From Chitinophagaceae bacterium (lineage in GTDB: Bacteria > Bacteroidota > Bacteroidia > Chitinophagales > Chitinophagaceae), in assembly GCA_016720565.1 (NCBI GenBank), contig JADKKJ010000011.1, positions 434,001-498,000 on the forward strand: a stretch of 64,000 nt of DNA, in the 5' to 3' direction. The position numbers and the translations under genes are program-made. Of this stretch, positions 8,971-17,098 are shown one piece after another (within the stretch, counting starts at the first letter, position 1; each line of letters starts with the position of its first letter). The notes beneath the pieces were generated by a model that was not told where the DNA came from, made no database searches, and was given only the letters and a program-made list of their open reading frames with translations.

Positions 8971-8998
8971 AAAGCGCCATGAACTATCATGGCGCTTT
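8971..8998. terminator. bidirectional terminator between tadA and sod
   Basis: A perfect 12-bp stem (AAAGCGCCATGA with TCATGGCGCTTT) closes a 4-nt loop. The A-rich flank upstream gives a U-tract for minus-strand transcripts, and the stem ends in TTT on the plus strand. It sits between convergent tadA and sod. Confidence 0.9.
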
Positions 8999-9017
8999 GA
9001 TCATTTTCAAATTTTTA

Positions 9018-9611
9018 TCAGATCCTTCCCGCTACTTTATCCCAATTCACCAAATTCCAGAAAGCAGCCAGATAATCAGCCCTTCTGTTTTGGTACTTCA
9101 GGTAATAAGCATGTTCCCAAACATCCGCGCCAAGCACCGGTGTGCCTTTCACTTCAGCAACATCCATTAAAGGATTGTCCTGGTTAGGGGTAGAACTTAC
9201 TTCCAGTTTACCATCTTTAAGTATCAACCAGGCCCAGCCGCTTCCAAAACGGGTCATGCCCGCATTTGCGAATTTCTCTTTGAAAGCATCGAATGAACCA
9301 AAGGCCTCATCGATCATGGTAGCCAGTTTACCCGATGGTTTACCACCGGCATCAGGCGCCAGTGATTCCCAGAAAAAACTATGGTTCCAGTGACCGCCTC
9401 CGTTATTACGAACAGCGGGGGATATTTTTCCGGCATTTGCTACCAGATCTTCCAGCGATTTATTTTCATTTTCGGTTCCGGCGATAGCTTTATTAAGATT
9501 GTCAACATAGGCCTGGTGGTGTTTTCCATGATGTATCTGCATGGTCAGCGTATCAAAATGAGGCTCCAGTGCATCGTGCGCATAAGGCAGCGCGGGTAGT
9601 GTAAATGCCAT
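9018..9611 (-). CDS. sodA/sodB: superoxide dismutase, Fe/Mn type
   Basis: A 197-residue superoxide dismutase. The N-terminus [18 protein letters not shown] and the metal ligands are present: His in MQIHHGKHH, His in [10 protein letters not shown], and Asp/His in [18 protein letters not shown]. There is no signal peptide, so it is cytosolic. The sequence does not settle Fe or Mn preference; many Bacteroidota enzymes are cambialistic. It is monocistronic with a terminator downstream (8971-8998) and a TAnnTTTG element 36 nt upstream. Confidence 0.95.
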   Translation of the reverse strand: MAFTLPALPYAHDALEPHFDTLTMQIHHGKHHQAYVDNLNKAIAGTENENKSLEDLVANAGKISPAVRNNGGGHWNHSFFWESLAPDAGGKPSGKLATMIDEAFGSFDAFKEKFANAGMTRFGSGWAWLILKDGKLEVSSTPNQDNPLMDVAEVKGTPVLGADVWEHAYYLKYQNRRADYLAAFWNLVNWDKVAGRI

Positions 9612-9647
9612 AAGTATAAATTTATATTGTGATCAATGTATGAAATA

Positions 9648-9655
9648 CAAATTTA
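9648..9655 (-). promoter_or_regulatory. -7 element for sod
   Basis: TAAATTTG on the minus strand, an exact TAnnTTTG match, ending 36 nt before the sod ATG. Confidence 0.45.
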
Positions 9656-9682
9656 CGCCGTTAACGTTCAATTTTGAGGAAG

Positions 9683-9773
9683 AAGTTGAGCTGTTGAGTT
9701 GTTTAGGAGTTGAGCAAAAAGTCTAAAAATTCAAGTCGCCCCTCAATTTCTCAACCCCTCAACCTCTCAACCT
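9683..9773. repeat. 8-nt-periodic inverted repeat element
   Basis: Left arm: four consecutive 8-mers at 9683-9714 (AAGTTGAG, CTGTTGAG, TTGTTTAG, GAGTTGAG). Right arm: four at 9742-9773 (CTCAATTT, CTCAACCC, CTCAACCT, CTCAACCT). The arms are largely complementary and could form a long imperfect hairpin around a 27-nt centre. The element ends 2 nt from the yidD stop codon. There is no coding potential. Confidence 0.8.
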
Positions 9774-9775
9774 TC

Positions 9776-10006
9776 TTAAGGTACCGGATCATACCCGCTT
9801 CCACCCCATGGGTGACACCTTGAGATCCTCTTTATGGCCAGCCACATTCCTTTGAACAATCCATGCTTCTTAAGCGCTTCAGCAGCATAATGGGAACAGG
9901 TGGGCGTATAACGGCATTTTGGACCCAGCCAGGGAGAGATCACCAGCTGGTATATTTTGATCAGCAGCAGGAAAGGAAGGCTAAGTAGTTGAAGCAGGGT
10001 TTTCAT
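9776..10006 (-). CDS. yidD: membrane protein insertion efficiency factor YidD
   Basis: A 76-residue membrane-associated protein. An N-terminal hydrophobic/amphipathic helix precedes the family core [19 protein letters not shown] and the C-terminal [15 protein letters not shown]. YidD assists YidC-dependent insertion of inner membrane proteins. Its start overlaps the end of rnpA by 26 bp, the usual rpmH-rnpA-yidD arrangement; yidC itself is not in the window. The gene ends 2 nt from the 8-mer repeat element. Confidence 0.96.
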   Translation of the reverse strand: MKTLLQLLSLPFLLLIKIYQLVISPWLGPKCRYTPTCSHYAAEALKKHGLFKGMWLAIKRISRCHPWGGSGYDPVP

Positions 10007-10379
10007 TGGCGCGTTGAGCTAATTTAAAAAGAATGGTCTTCACCGCTTTTTCTACCTGTGGGAAATCAGGTTTTTCACGAGAGGCATAACTGATAAAAAC
10101 AAGCAATCCTTTGCCTTTCGATAACAAGGTATCCCGGAGTGTTAGTTTGTTTAACCTGAAAGCTTCCCTCAATAATCTTTTGATGCGGTTGCGGTCCACC
10201 GATCTTTTATAATGCCTCACTGAGGCACCTACACCCAGTTTCAGTCCGGGCTCTGCCATATCCAGGATCACCACCCTGAAAGGACCCTGGTTAAGCCGTA
10301 TACCTTTGCTGAACAATTCTTCCAGGAGCTTGCGGCCCCTGATCCTTTCCTGTTTACTTAATGTATAGATGCCTGCCAT
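9981..10379 (-). CDS. rnpA: ribonuclease P protein component
   Basis: A 132-residue basic protein, the protein subunit of RNase P that matures tRNA 5' ends. The start region [20 protein letters not shown] and the RNR signature [21 protein letters not shown] (about residues 56-76) are intact. The ATG at 10379 follows directly on the T7 tract of a terminator-like hairpin (10380-10405), leaving no room for a conventional ribosome binding site. It lies downstream of rpmH and overlaps yidD. Confidence 0.95.
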   Translation of the reverse strand: MAGIYTLSKQERIRGRKLLEELFSKGIRLNQGPFRVVILDMAEPGLKLGVGASVRHYKRSVDRNRIKRLLREAFRLNKLTLRDTLLSKGKGLLVFISYASREKPDFPQVEKAVKTILFKLAQRANENPASTT

Positions 10380-10405
10380 AAAAAAAGCCCCGAAGTACGG
10401 GGCTT
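10380..10405 (-). terminator. rpmH terminator/attenuator abutting rnpA start
   Basis: An 8-bp perfect stem (AAGCCCCG/CGGGGCTT, 10385-10392 with 10398-10405, 5-nt loop) is followed on the minus strand by seven T residues, and the next base is the A of the rnpA ATG. It looks like an intrinsic terminator that separates highly expressed rpmH from rnpA by partial readthrough. Confidence 0.8.
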
Positions 10406-10445
10406 AAAATTATTGAAACCGCTGCACTCCCTGGGGAGTATTGTT

Positions 10446-10601
10446 CTATTTCAGTTTGCTTTCATCAGATACAGTCAGCTTTCTACGACCTTTTGCACGG
10501 CGGCTTGCCAATACTTTACGGCCATTCGCTGTTTGCATGCGCTTACGAAAACCGTGAACAGTTTTACGACGCTTACGATGGGGTTGATACGTACGTTTCA
10601 T
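10446..10601 (-). CDS. rpmH: 50S ribosomal protein L34
   Basis: A 51-residue, very basic protein: [18 protein letters not shown], then [20 protein letters not shown] and [11 protein letters not shown]. The KRTYQP start and the [13 protein letters not shown] core are diagnostic of L34. It is encoded just upstream of rnpA and separated from it by a terminator hairpin. The leader upstream is about 140 nt if the TAnnTTTG element at 10750 is its promoter. dnaA, its frequent neighbour elsewhere, is absent. Confidence 0.97.
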   Translation of the reverse strand: MKRTYQPHRKRRKTVHGFRKRMQTANGRKVLASRRAKGRRKLTVSDESKLK

Positions 10602-10620
10602 GTTTGCTAATCCTTTTATT

Positions 10621-10636
10621 CTGCAGCGAACTGCAG
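10621..10636 (-). promoter_or_regulatory. stem-loop in rpmH leader
   Basis: CTGCAG-TTCG-CTGCAG as read on the minus strand: a 6-bp stem with a UUCG loop, starting 20 nt before the rpmH ATG. It could be a leader control structure or a stabiliser; no function is established. Confidence 0.4.
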
Positions 10637-10749
10637 CATCGTTTTAAAATCAGGCTCACCAACTTATCATTGGGAGAAATGAGCCCTGTCCATATTCGCC
10701 CTCTGTTACGGTCACCACACTCGCTCCTTCAGGCGGGATGAAAGGACGG

Positions 10750-10757
10750 CAAAGGTA
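10750..10757 (-). promoter_or_regulatory. -7 element upstream of rpmH
   Basis: TACCTTTG on the minus strand, an exact TAnnTTTG match in the murI-rpmH gap, about 148 nt before the rpmH ATG. It would give rpmH an unusually long leader. Confidence 0.4.
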
Positions 10758-10817
10758 AGGGATTGAAATGAGGAGGGGAAAAAAATTCAAATTTTGTAAT
10801 TGGATAAAATAAATATC

Positions 10818-11645
10818 TTACTCTAAATCAATATGTAATGATTTTATTTTTTCTCCAAAGAACAGCTGCGCATGGCTGTCAAAATCCTGGGTGGAATCGG
10901 TGGTATAAAATTTCCGATTCCCATTTTTTTCACAACGCTGATCCATTTCCGGATGGCGATGAAGATAGTCTGCCAGGCTTTGCGCCACGATCTCACCCTG
11001 TGAGATAAGCTTTACCCCCACAGGGAGATATTCTTCTATCTTTTCTTTTAACAAAGGATAGTGTGTACAGCCCAGCAGTATCACATCTATATCTTCGCCC
11101 TTTTCAAAAAGCTGGTTGATATTTTTCTTGACAAAATAATCCGCCCCATGGCCCGTATGTTCATTGTTCTCAACCAGTGGCACCCATAAAGGGCATGCTT
11201 CCTGGTATACCCTGATATCCGGATAAAATTTTTTGATCTCAATTGGATAAGATTCTGAAAGCACCGTTCCATTCGTTGCAAGCACTCCTACACTTTGGGC
11301 TTCCGAAAATTGGCCGATCACCTCTGCCGTTGGACGGATAACGCCCAATACCCGTTTATCAGGCCCCATGCGGGGAAGATCCTGCTGCTGTATGGTTCTA
11401 AGCGCCTTGGCGGATGCTGTATTGCAGGCCAGTATCACCAACGAACAACCCTGGGAGAAAAACCATTTCACGCATTGGAGGGTATAATGGTAAACGGTGT
11501 CAAACGACCGGTTACCATAAGGAGCGCGGGCATTATCGCCGAGATAGATATAATCGTGATCAGGAAGTTTTCCTGCTATTTCCTTCATCACAGTGAGTCC
11601 GCCATATCCCGAATCAAATATGCCTATAGGTCCTTTAACAGCCAT
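10818..11645 (-). CDS. murI: glutamate racemase
   Basis: A 275-residue cofactor-independent racemase supplying D-glutamate for peptidoglycan. Visible motifs: GIFDSGYGGLTV (about 8-19) with the first acid, Cys in LACNTASAKAL, and Cys in LLGCTHYPLL; the two cysteines are the catalytic acid/base pair. The open frame begins with a TTG two codons earlier, but the ATG at 11645 (MAVKGPIG) is the better start. It lies downstream of the ompH pair on the same strand, separated by a terminator, an order common in Bacteroidota next to bamA and ompH. Confidence 0.95.
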   Translation of the reverse strand: MAVKGPIGIFDSGYGGLTVMKEIAGKLPDHDYIYLGDNARAPYGNRSFDTVYHYTLQCVKWFFSQGCSLVILACNTASAKALRTIQQQDLPRMGPDKRVLGVIRPTAEVIGQFSEAQSVGVLATNGTVLSESYPIEIKKFYPDIRVYQEACPLWVPLVENNEHTGHGADYFVKKNINQLFEKGEDIDVILLGCTHYPLLKEKIEEYLPVGVKLISQGEIVAQSLADYLHRHPEMDQRCEKNGNRKFYTTDSTQDFDSHAQLFFGEKIKSLHIDLE

Positions 11646-11681
11646 ACACAAAAATAAGAGGGATCATTGGGAAGCAGGGGT

Positions 11682-11710
11682 AAAAAAATTCCCGCTCGAA
11701 AGCGGGAATT
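11682..11710 (-). terminator. terminator after ompH
   Basis: A perfect 10-bp stem (AATTCCCGCT/AGCGGGAATT) with CGAA loop, followed by a T7 tract on the minus strand. It ends the bamA-ompH-ompH unit before murI. Confidence 0.9.
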
Positions 11711-11751
11711 CAGTGAATATGTTGCTTTACAAATCGTTGCTGATCTTAGCC

Positions 11752-12318
11752 TTATTTTCCGGTTTTTGGAGCCGGGGCAGGCGTTTTAGTCGCGGGCTGG
11801 GTTGGCAGTTTTATGCCTAATTTGGTAAGTACTGGTATAGACATATCATCTGATTCTGGAGCGATCAGGAATACATCGGTATTCAATACATGGGTATATC
11901 CTTTTTCCTTTGCTACGGCATCTATGGCTTTTTTAGCTTTCGCGTAGTAAGGACGAAGAAATTCCTGCTGTTTTTCCTGAAGCACCTGCTGGATATAGTT
12001 ATCTACACCACTGAGCTCAGACTGAAGGTCTTTCAATTCTTTTTCGATCACACTGCGAACCTGTGCAGAATTCTTAACAGTGTCAGTATACTCTTTCAAC
12101 AGGTTGTTGTACTGGTCCTGTTTCAGGTTTACTGTTGGCATAATAGAATCTTTTACGAACTGGGCACCAACGGTGTCCATGTTCACTTTATCCTGGGCCA
12201 GTTCAGGCATTAAACCTACGATATCATTGATACGGATAAAACCGATCTTGGTTTGAGCAGATACGCCTGTTGTAAAAAACAGTACTGCTGCTAATACCAC
12301 TACATATGATCTTTTCAT
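11752..12318 (-). CDS. OmpH/Skp family periplasmic chaperone (copy 2)
   Basis: A 188-residue secreted protein with signal peptide MKRSYVVVLAAVLFFTTGVSAQ. A helical, coiled-coil-prone middle rich in K/E/Q/L follows, and a Pro/Ala/Thr/Lys-rich tail (PTQPATKTPAPAPKTGK) that is unusual for the family. Skp-like chaperones hold unfolded outer membrane proteins in the periplasm and deliver them to BAM. The start at 12318 is chosen over the ATG three codons upstream (12327), since it begins a cleaner signal peptide. It is the second of two ompH genes downstream of bamA. Confidence 0.85.
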   Translation of the reverse strand: MKRSYVVVLAAVLFFTTGVSAQTKIGFIRINDIVGLMPELAQDKVNMDTVGAQFVKDSIMPTVNLKQDQYNNLLKEYTDTVKNSAQVRSVIEKELKDLQSELSGVDNYIQQVLQEKQQEFLRPYYAKAKKAIDAVAKEKGYTHVLNTDVFLIAPESDDMSIPVLTKLGIKLPTQPATKTPAPAPKTGK

Positions 12319-12388
12319 GAGCGTCATTTTTCCTTTGAAAGATTGATTGATTAAATATTTGGTTGCGTAAAAAGTTTTTTTAACAAGC

Positions 12389-12898
12389 TTATTTTACCCC
12401 TAACTCTTTAAGTACATCTTCGCTTTTATCCAGTTTAGGGTCGGCAAAGATAACGGTAATTCCCTCACTTTTGTCCAGTACCAGGTCGTATCCACGCGCT
12501 ACCGAAATCCGCTGCACCGCATTGTACACCCTGTCCTGTATGGGCTTTACCAGTTCCTGCCTTTTTTTGAACAGATCGCCCTCAAAACCAAAGCGTTTAC
12601 GTTGCAGGTCGCGCAGTTCCTTTTCTTTATTATAGAGCTGGTCCTCTCTTTTCTTTTTCAGTTCATCGCTAAGCATTACCTGTTCAGCATCATAATCCTT
12701 GTACATTTTATCCAGCGTAGCCTGTTTTGTATCAATATCTTTTTGCCAGTCGGCCGCGATAGAATCGAGGCTTTTCTGCGCCTGCTTATACTCTGGCAGC
12801 TTATCCAGTATATACCTTGTATCTATCAGTGCGTATTTCTGGGAAAAGCCTGTAATGGCAACCAGGGCCATGGCAAGGGAGAAAAGAATTCTTTTCAT
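12389..12898 (-). CDS. OmpH/Skp family periplasmic chaperone (copy 1)
   Basis: A 169-residue secreted protein: signal peptide MKRILFSLAMALVAITGFSQ, then ALIDTRYILDKLPEYKQAQ and a long charged helical region (about 40-125) typical of Skp tentacles, ending in a short beta-prone segment (GYDLVLDKSEGITVIFADP). It likely works with BamA, encoded 20 bp upstream, in outer membrane protein biogenesis. The paralog 11752-12318 follows. Two Skp-like genes after bamA are normal for Bacteroidota. Confidence 0.9.
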   Translation of the reverse strand: MKRILFSLAMALVAITGFSQKYALIDTRYILDKLPEYKQAQKSLDSIAADWQKDIDTKQATLDKMYKDYDAEQVMLSDELKKKREDQLYNKEKELRDLQRKRFGFEGDLFKKRQELVKPIQDRVYNAVQRISVARGYDLVLDKSEGITVIFADPKLDKSEDVLKELGVK

Positions 12899-12918
12899 AG
12901 CAAAATCATTAAAGGTTA

Positions 12919-15651
12919 TTATTCCGGCTCATAGCCCAACATGAAGGTGAACCTGGAGGCCGCTTTAAATCCGGATTGACCCGGTTGGATGCGATCCAAT
13001 CCCACGCCATAATCAAATCCAAGCAAACCAAACATTGGCAGGAAGAAACGCATACCCGCACCTACACTTCTTCTTAAACGGAATGGATTATAATCCCTGT
13101 AATTAAACCAGCCATTCGCCGCTTCAAAGAAGGTAAGCGCATAAATGGTACTGCTTGGATTCGTTACCAGCGGGAACCTGAGCTCCGCCTGGTATTTGTT
13201 GAATATAGTGAAGAACTGGGTGGCGCTTTGCTGGTCAGGATTTACAGTTGGATCAGAGGTTTGATACACCGGGTAACCTCTCTGCGCCACGATGTCATAA
13301 CCAAGCAGACCGAAATTATTGGTAAGTCCTGCATCACCCAGCTGGAATCTTTCAAACGGAGAGAAATCCAGCTTGCGGTTATAGCGGCCCATGAATCCGT
13401 ATTTAGCCGCCAGTTTCAATACCAGCTGCCTGCTTTTTTCTGCACCCAGGGCCTTGCTTAAAGGCACATACCACTCTCCGCTGAAACGCCATTTGTGATA
13501 CTCAGGATTCTTATACTTGTTGGTGGAGTTTACAATATTGCTGTTGAAAAGCGAATAAGGCGGTGTGAACTGCACACTGGCCGTAAAAGAAGATCCGCCT
13601 TTGGGGAACAAAGGATTATCGATGGAAGAACGCATCAGCGTGATCTTCGCGCTCACGTTATTCGATGTTCCTGTCCTGAAATTTGCGTCGAAAATGGGAT
13701 AGTTATTCAGTTTATACTGGGTAAAATTCAGAGTATAGACCAGGCTGAAATAATCATCCGGCCATTTAAGCTGCTTACCCAATGAAACGGAAAGACCGGT
13801 CGTCTTCAGAAAATTGGTATCAGATTTCGCGCGATCGATACGGCCCGTGTAGGGATCGATGGCGTTTGAATATTTACTGTTGTTGATACCAATGGTCAGT
13901 GAATTTCTTTTCTTGCCTCCCAGCCATGGTTCTGTAAAGGAGAAATTATAAGAACGATAAGCGCGGCCATTCGACTGTACGCGAAGGCTTAACTTCTGGC
14001 CATCACCCGTAGGCAATGGATCCCAGCTCGATTTTTTCCAGATATTCTTAATGGAAAAATTATTAAAGGTCACTCCAAGTGTTCCTGTTAATCCAACACC
14101 ACCTCCCCAACCTGCAGAAAGTTCCAGCTGATCGGAAGATTTTTCTTCCAGCTTCCAGTTAATATCTACAGTGCCATCTTCTGTATTCGGAACAACACCG
14201 GGGTTGATGGTCTCCTGGTTGAAATACTGCAGTTGTGAAAGGTCACGCTGTGAACGTATCAGGTCGGCGCGGCTGAATAATTCTCCGGGCACTGTTCTCA
14301 GTTCCCGACGGATCACATGGTCCTTGGTCTTTTCATTACCCGCGATGGTCACATTCTTGATACGAGCCTGGGGTCCTTCGGTAATGCGGATCTCATAATC
14401 GATCGTGTCATTATAAACAGACATCTCTACAGGTTCCGCGCGGAAAAAAAGATATCCATCATCCATATAAAGGCCACTGATATCTCCGCCTTCCTGGGAA
14501 GCTTCTTTTCCAAGACGCTTATTCATCAGGGAGAGGTTGTAGATATCGCCCTTGTTGATACCCAGTATTATATTCAGGATGGAATCTTTGTATTTAGCAT
14601 TTCCCTTCCACGTGATATTGCCGAAATAATATCTTTTCCCTTCATCCACTTTCAGGTCCACATTGATATTACCACTTCGGGTAGAGATGATCGTATCCCC
14701 AATTATCTGAGCATCGCGATAACCAAGGGAGTTATAATAATCAAGGATCTTTTCTTTATCCTCATCAAATTTTTTATTGTCAAGCTTGGCGCCGCTGAGT
14801 TTAAAACGGAAATAAGGATCCACTACCCTTTTGGTCTTGCTTAGGGTTAGAAAGCCCCAATCTTTTATGTACTGTTTGAATGAGTAGGGTTTTGTCTCGC
14901 CATAAGGGCTATAGGTACTGTCAGGAAAAAGAGTGGCCTTGCTCATCTCTTTGGTTCCCTTCATCTGCTTTTTCAACCGATAATCCTCTACGTTCTCATT
15001 TCCGAAGAAACGGATATTATCCACTTTCACCTTGCCCCCTTTGTCCACATAAATGGTCAGCTCGGTTGAATTCACAAAACTGGTATCCGGTTTTTCTTCG
15101 ATCCAGACTTTGGTCTTACGATAAGACTTCTCCACGTAATATTTGGTCACCTTCTCAATGATCTCATTTCGGGTGTTCTCGGTGATTATAGTTTGCTTGG
15201 CCAGGTTGATCTTTGTCTGAAGATCATCGATCTCGGATTTCCTGGCGCCAATGAACTTGAAATTTCCCAGCCTTGGTCTTTCCGATACATTGATCTCCAC
15301 CCATATTTTATCATCTTCCACCCTGGTAACGAAGATCTCCACATTGGAGAATAATCGCTGGCGCCAGAGGCTCGCAATCGATTTGGAAAACTGGTCTCCA
15401 CCGGGATGCATGATCTTATCTCCGGTATTGATATTGGCAATAGAGTATACAATAGTAGTATCCAGGTGTTTTACTCCTGTAATAGCAACCCCTGCAATCG
15501 TATACTCTCTTGGGATCTTTGAATTTTTCCATTCAAGCAATTTGGGATCTACCGAGGTTGGATTGGTGGTGGTATCCTGGCCATTAGCGGAAACGACGGT
15601 CATTGCCGTATACATCAGGGAAACAATAAGCACAATTAAAGATCGTCGCAT
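12919..15651 (-). CDS. bamA: outer membrane assembly factor BamA
   Basis: A 910-residue Omp85 protein. A signal peptide (about 1-24) is followed by several POTRA repeats to about residue 480 (for example ITGVKHLDTTIVYS, VDNIRFFGNENVEDYRLKK, KNVTIAGNEKTKDHVIRRE), and a C-terminal beta-barrel with Trp/Tyr/Gly-rich alternating strands (SFTEPWLGGKKRNSL). It is the core of the BAM complex inserting beta-barrels into the outer membrane. The Skp-like genes follow directly and uppS lies 127 bp upstream. It ends in GYEPE, not the aromatic terminus usual in Proteobacteria. Confidence 0.96.
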   Translation of the reverse strand: MRRSLIVLIVSLMYTAMTVVSANGQDTTTNPTSVDPKLLEWKNSKIPREYTIAGVAITGVKHLDTTIVYSIANINTGDKIMHPGGDQFSKSIASLWRQRLFSNVEIFVTRVEDDKIWVEINVSERPRLGNFKFIGARKSEIDDLQTKINLAKQTIITENTRNEIIEKVTKYYVEKSYRKTKVWIEEKPDTSFVNSTELTIYVDKGGKVKVDNIRFFGNENVEDYRLKKQMKGTKEMSKATLFPDSTYSPYGETKPYSFKQYIKDWGFLTLSKTKRVVDPYFRFKLSGAKLDNKKFDEDKEKILDYYNSLGYRDAQIIGDTIISTRSGNINVDLKVDEGKRYYFGNITWKGNAKYKDSILNIILGINKGDIYNLSLMNKRLGKEASQEGGDISGLYMDDGYLFFRAEPVEMSVYNDTIDYEIRITEGPQARIKNVTIAGNEKTKDHVIRRELRTVPGELFSRADLIRSQRDLSQLQYFNQETINPGVVPNTEDGTVDINWKLEEKSSDQLELSAGWGGGVGLTGTLGVTFNNFSIKNIWKKSSWDPLPTGDGQKLSLRVQSNGRAYRSYNFSFTEPWLGGKKRNSLTIGINNSKYSNAIDPYTGRIDRAKSDTNFLKTTGLSVSLGKQLKWPDDYFSLVYTLNFTQYKLNNYPIFDANFRTGTSNNVSAKITLMRSSIDNPLFPKGGSSFTASVQFTPPYSLFNSNIVNSTNKYKNPEYHKWRFSGEWYVPLSKALGAEKSRQLVLKLAAKYGFMGRYNRKLDFSPFERFQLGDAGLTNNFGLLGYDIVAQRGYPVYQTSDPTVNPDQQSATQFFTIFNKYQAELRFPLVTNPSSTIYALTFFEAANGWFNYRDYNPFRLRRSVGAGMRFFLPMFGLLGFDYGVGLDRIQPGQSGFKAASRFTFMLGYEPE

Positions 15652-15778
15652 GTTTGGAGTTCTGCCAGACCTGTTCTGGATTACTTAAATTATTTATTTT
15701 CTGTGGTTTACACCTCTTCTTTTCAATATGACAGGCGGCAAATTAAAGGTAAAAATTCGAAAGTCTTGTTAAAACCCT

Positions 15779-16522
15779 TTAAGTAAGTACCTGATCGCTG
15801 GTCTTTCCAAATCTCCTTTCCCGGCTCTGGTAATCCAGTATGGCCTGGTAAAGATCTTCTTTGCGGAAATCGGGCCAGCGTACCGGGGTAAAGTATAGTT
15901 CAGCATAAGCAAGCTGGTAAAGCAGGAAATTACTGATCCTGTATTCTCCGCTGGTTCTGATCATCAGCTCAGGATCGGGGAACTGGCTGGTGCACAGAAA
16001 TTTCTGAAGGGTATCCTGGTCTATGGCCTCTACATTCAACCGGCCTTTTTTTACCTCATTCGCAATGTTCTTCACGGCATTCAACAATTCCCAGCGGCCA
16101 CTATAGCTAAGGGCCATGATCAGGTTCAGGCCCGTGTTCTTTGCCGTCATTTCCAGCGCCTCCTCCAGCTCATTCCTGGCATATTCGGGCAGCATGCTCA
16201 TATCACCGATCACATGCAGGCGGATATTATTCTTATTCAGGCTTTCCACCTCCTGACGGATAGTATTCACCAGTAATTCCATCAGTCCTACCACTTCGTA
16301 TTCGGGTCTCTCCCAGTTCTCCGTAGAGAATGCATAAAGGGTAAGATAGTTCACCCCCAACTCTGCAGCTCCTTCCACAATATTGCGCACGCTTTCCACG
16401 CCATGCATATGGCCATATAAACGATCCTCCCCTTTTTCCTTTGCCCAACGACCATTACCGTCCATGATAATGGCGATGTGGCGGGGAAGCCTGGTTTTGT
16501 CTATATTTTCGAGTGCTGACAT
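15779..16522 (-). CDS. uppS: isoprenyl transferase (undecaprenyl diphosphate synthase)
   Basis: A 247-residue cis-prenyltransferase making the lipid carrier for peptidoglycan and glycans. Motifs: HIAIIMDGNGRWAKEKG (catalytic Asp), YLTLYAFSTENWERP, ALSYSGRWEL and LMIRTSGEYRISNFLLYQ. The start at 16522 (MSALENIDK) is preferred, since the frame further upstream runs into the preceding terminator. A TAACTTTG -7 element lies 18 nt upstream of it. It forms the head of the uppS-bamA-ompH block. Confidence 0.95.
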   Translation of the reverse strand: MSALENIDKTRLPRHIAIIMDGNGRWAKEKGEDRLYGHMHGVESVRNIVEGAAELGVNYLTLYAFSTENWERPEYEVVGLMELLVNTIRQEVESLNKNNIRLHVIGDMSMLPEYARNELEEALEMTAKNTGLNLIMALSYSGRWELLNAVKNIANEVKKGRLNVEAIDQDTLQKFLCTSQFPDPELMIRTSGEYRISNFLLYQLAYAELYFTPVRWPDFRKEDLYQAILDYQSRERRFGKTSDQVLT

Positions 16523-16540
16523 TGTGTAATAATGGGGGCA

Positions 16541-16548
16541 CAAAGTTA
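16541..16548 (-). promoter_or_regulatory. -7 element for uppS
   Basis: TAACTTTG on the minus strand, an exact TAnnTTTG match 18 nt before the uppS ATG. It lies immediately downstream of the terminator at 16550-16578, which supports a fresh promoter here. Confidence 0.6.
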
Positions 16549-16549
16549 T

Positions 16550-16578
16550 AAAAAAAGAATGCCCCAAAGGGCATTCTT
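16550..16578 (-). terminator. terminator after the small secreted protein gene
   Basis: A perfect 10-bp stem (AAGAATGCCC/GGGCATTCTT) with CAAA loop and a T7 tract on the minus strand. It isolates the 16613-17020 gene from uppS. Confidence 0.9.
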
Positions 16579-16612
16579 AATTGATTAATATTCAAATAAT
16601 TATCTATTTTAT

Positions 16613-17020
16613 TTAATTTCTTCCCCAAACGGCCACCCTCGATCTGCCTCTTAACATCCCCCTTGTCTCATAAGTGAATTCGATCTTACTCAAATGCCTG
16701 AGGCCGCCAACAAGATCGATCACACGGGATTCCGAACCCTGGGCAAATCGGCTCTTAAGCGCCACATCCTGCACAGCTCCATTGTCAAAATAGATCTTCA
16801 TATCATACATACGAAGCGGGCCATCTGTGATCCTTAGTTTGATCTGGCGAACATCATCTTTCCAGTTGCCAAAATGGATCACATCCCGATCCACCCCAAA
16901 ACTGACTTTTTTATCTTCCAGGAAGAACCAATCTCCGGGAAGTGTATGGACAGCACGAAATGAGAACAGCGCCAATACAATGGCCAAGGTGAAAACACCT
17001 TTCAGATACCGTAATTGCAT
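16613..17020 (-). CDS. small secreted protein, DUF2541-like
   Basis: A 135-residue protein with a signal peptide (about 1-27) and an all-beta-looking mature part: KKVSFGVDRDVIHFG, QIKLRITDGPLRMYDM, VYFDNG-like strands, SRVIDLVGGLRHLSKIEF and GRSRVAVWG. The pattern 'DRDVI...G...F.NG...G..SRVIDL.G....I..I.F' resembles DUF2541 proteins (E. coli YaaI-type), but this is a memory-based match and not certain. Function unknown, probably periplasmic. It has its own terminator, so it is an independent unit inserted between porG and uppS. Confidence 0.6.
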   Translation of the reverse strand: MQLRYLKGVFTLAIVLALFSFRAVHTLPGDWFFLEDKKVSFGVDRDVIHFGNWKDDVRQIKLRITDGPLRMYDMKIYFDNGAVQDVALKSRFAQGSESRVIDLVGGLRHLSKIEFTYETRGMLRGRSRVAVWGRN

Positions 17021-17098
17021 TTGATAAGATTTAGGTTATAGTTATGGTTTCGATTAAGACCGGCAATGGCCCTTATCGTTTAAAAACGTAACTAATAC

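Noticed and set aside
14317..14844. 175-codon plus-strand open frame within bamA
   Set aside because: It is antisense to the POTRA region of bamA; long shadow frames are expected there.
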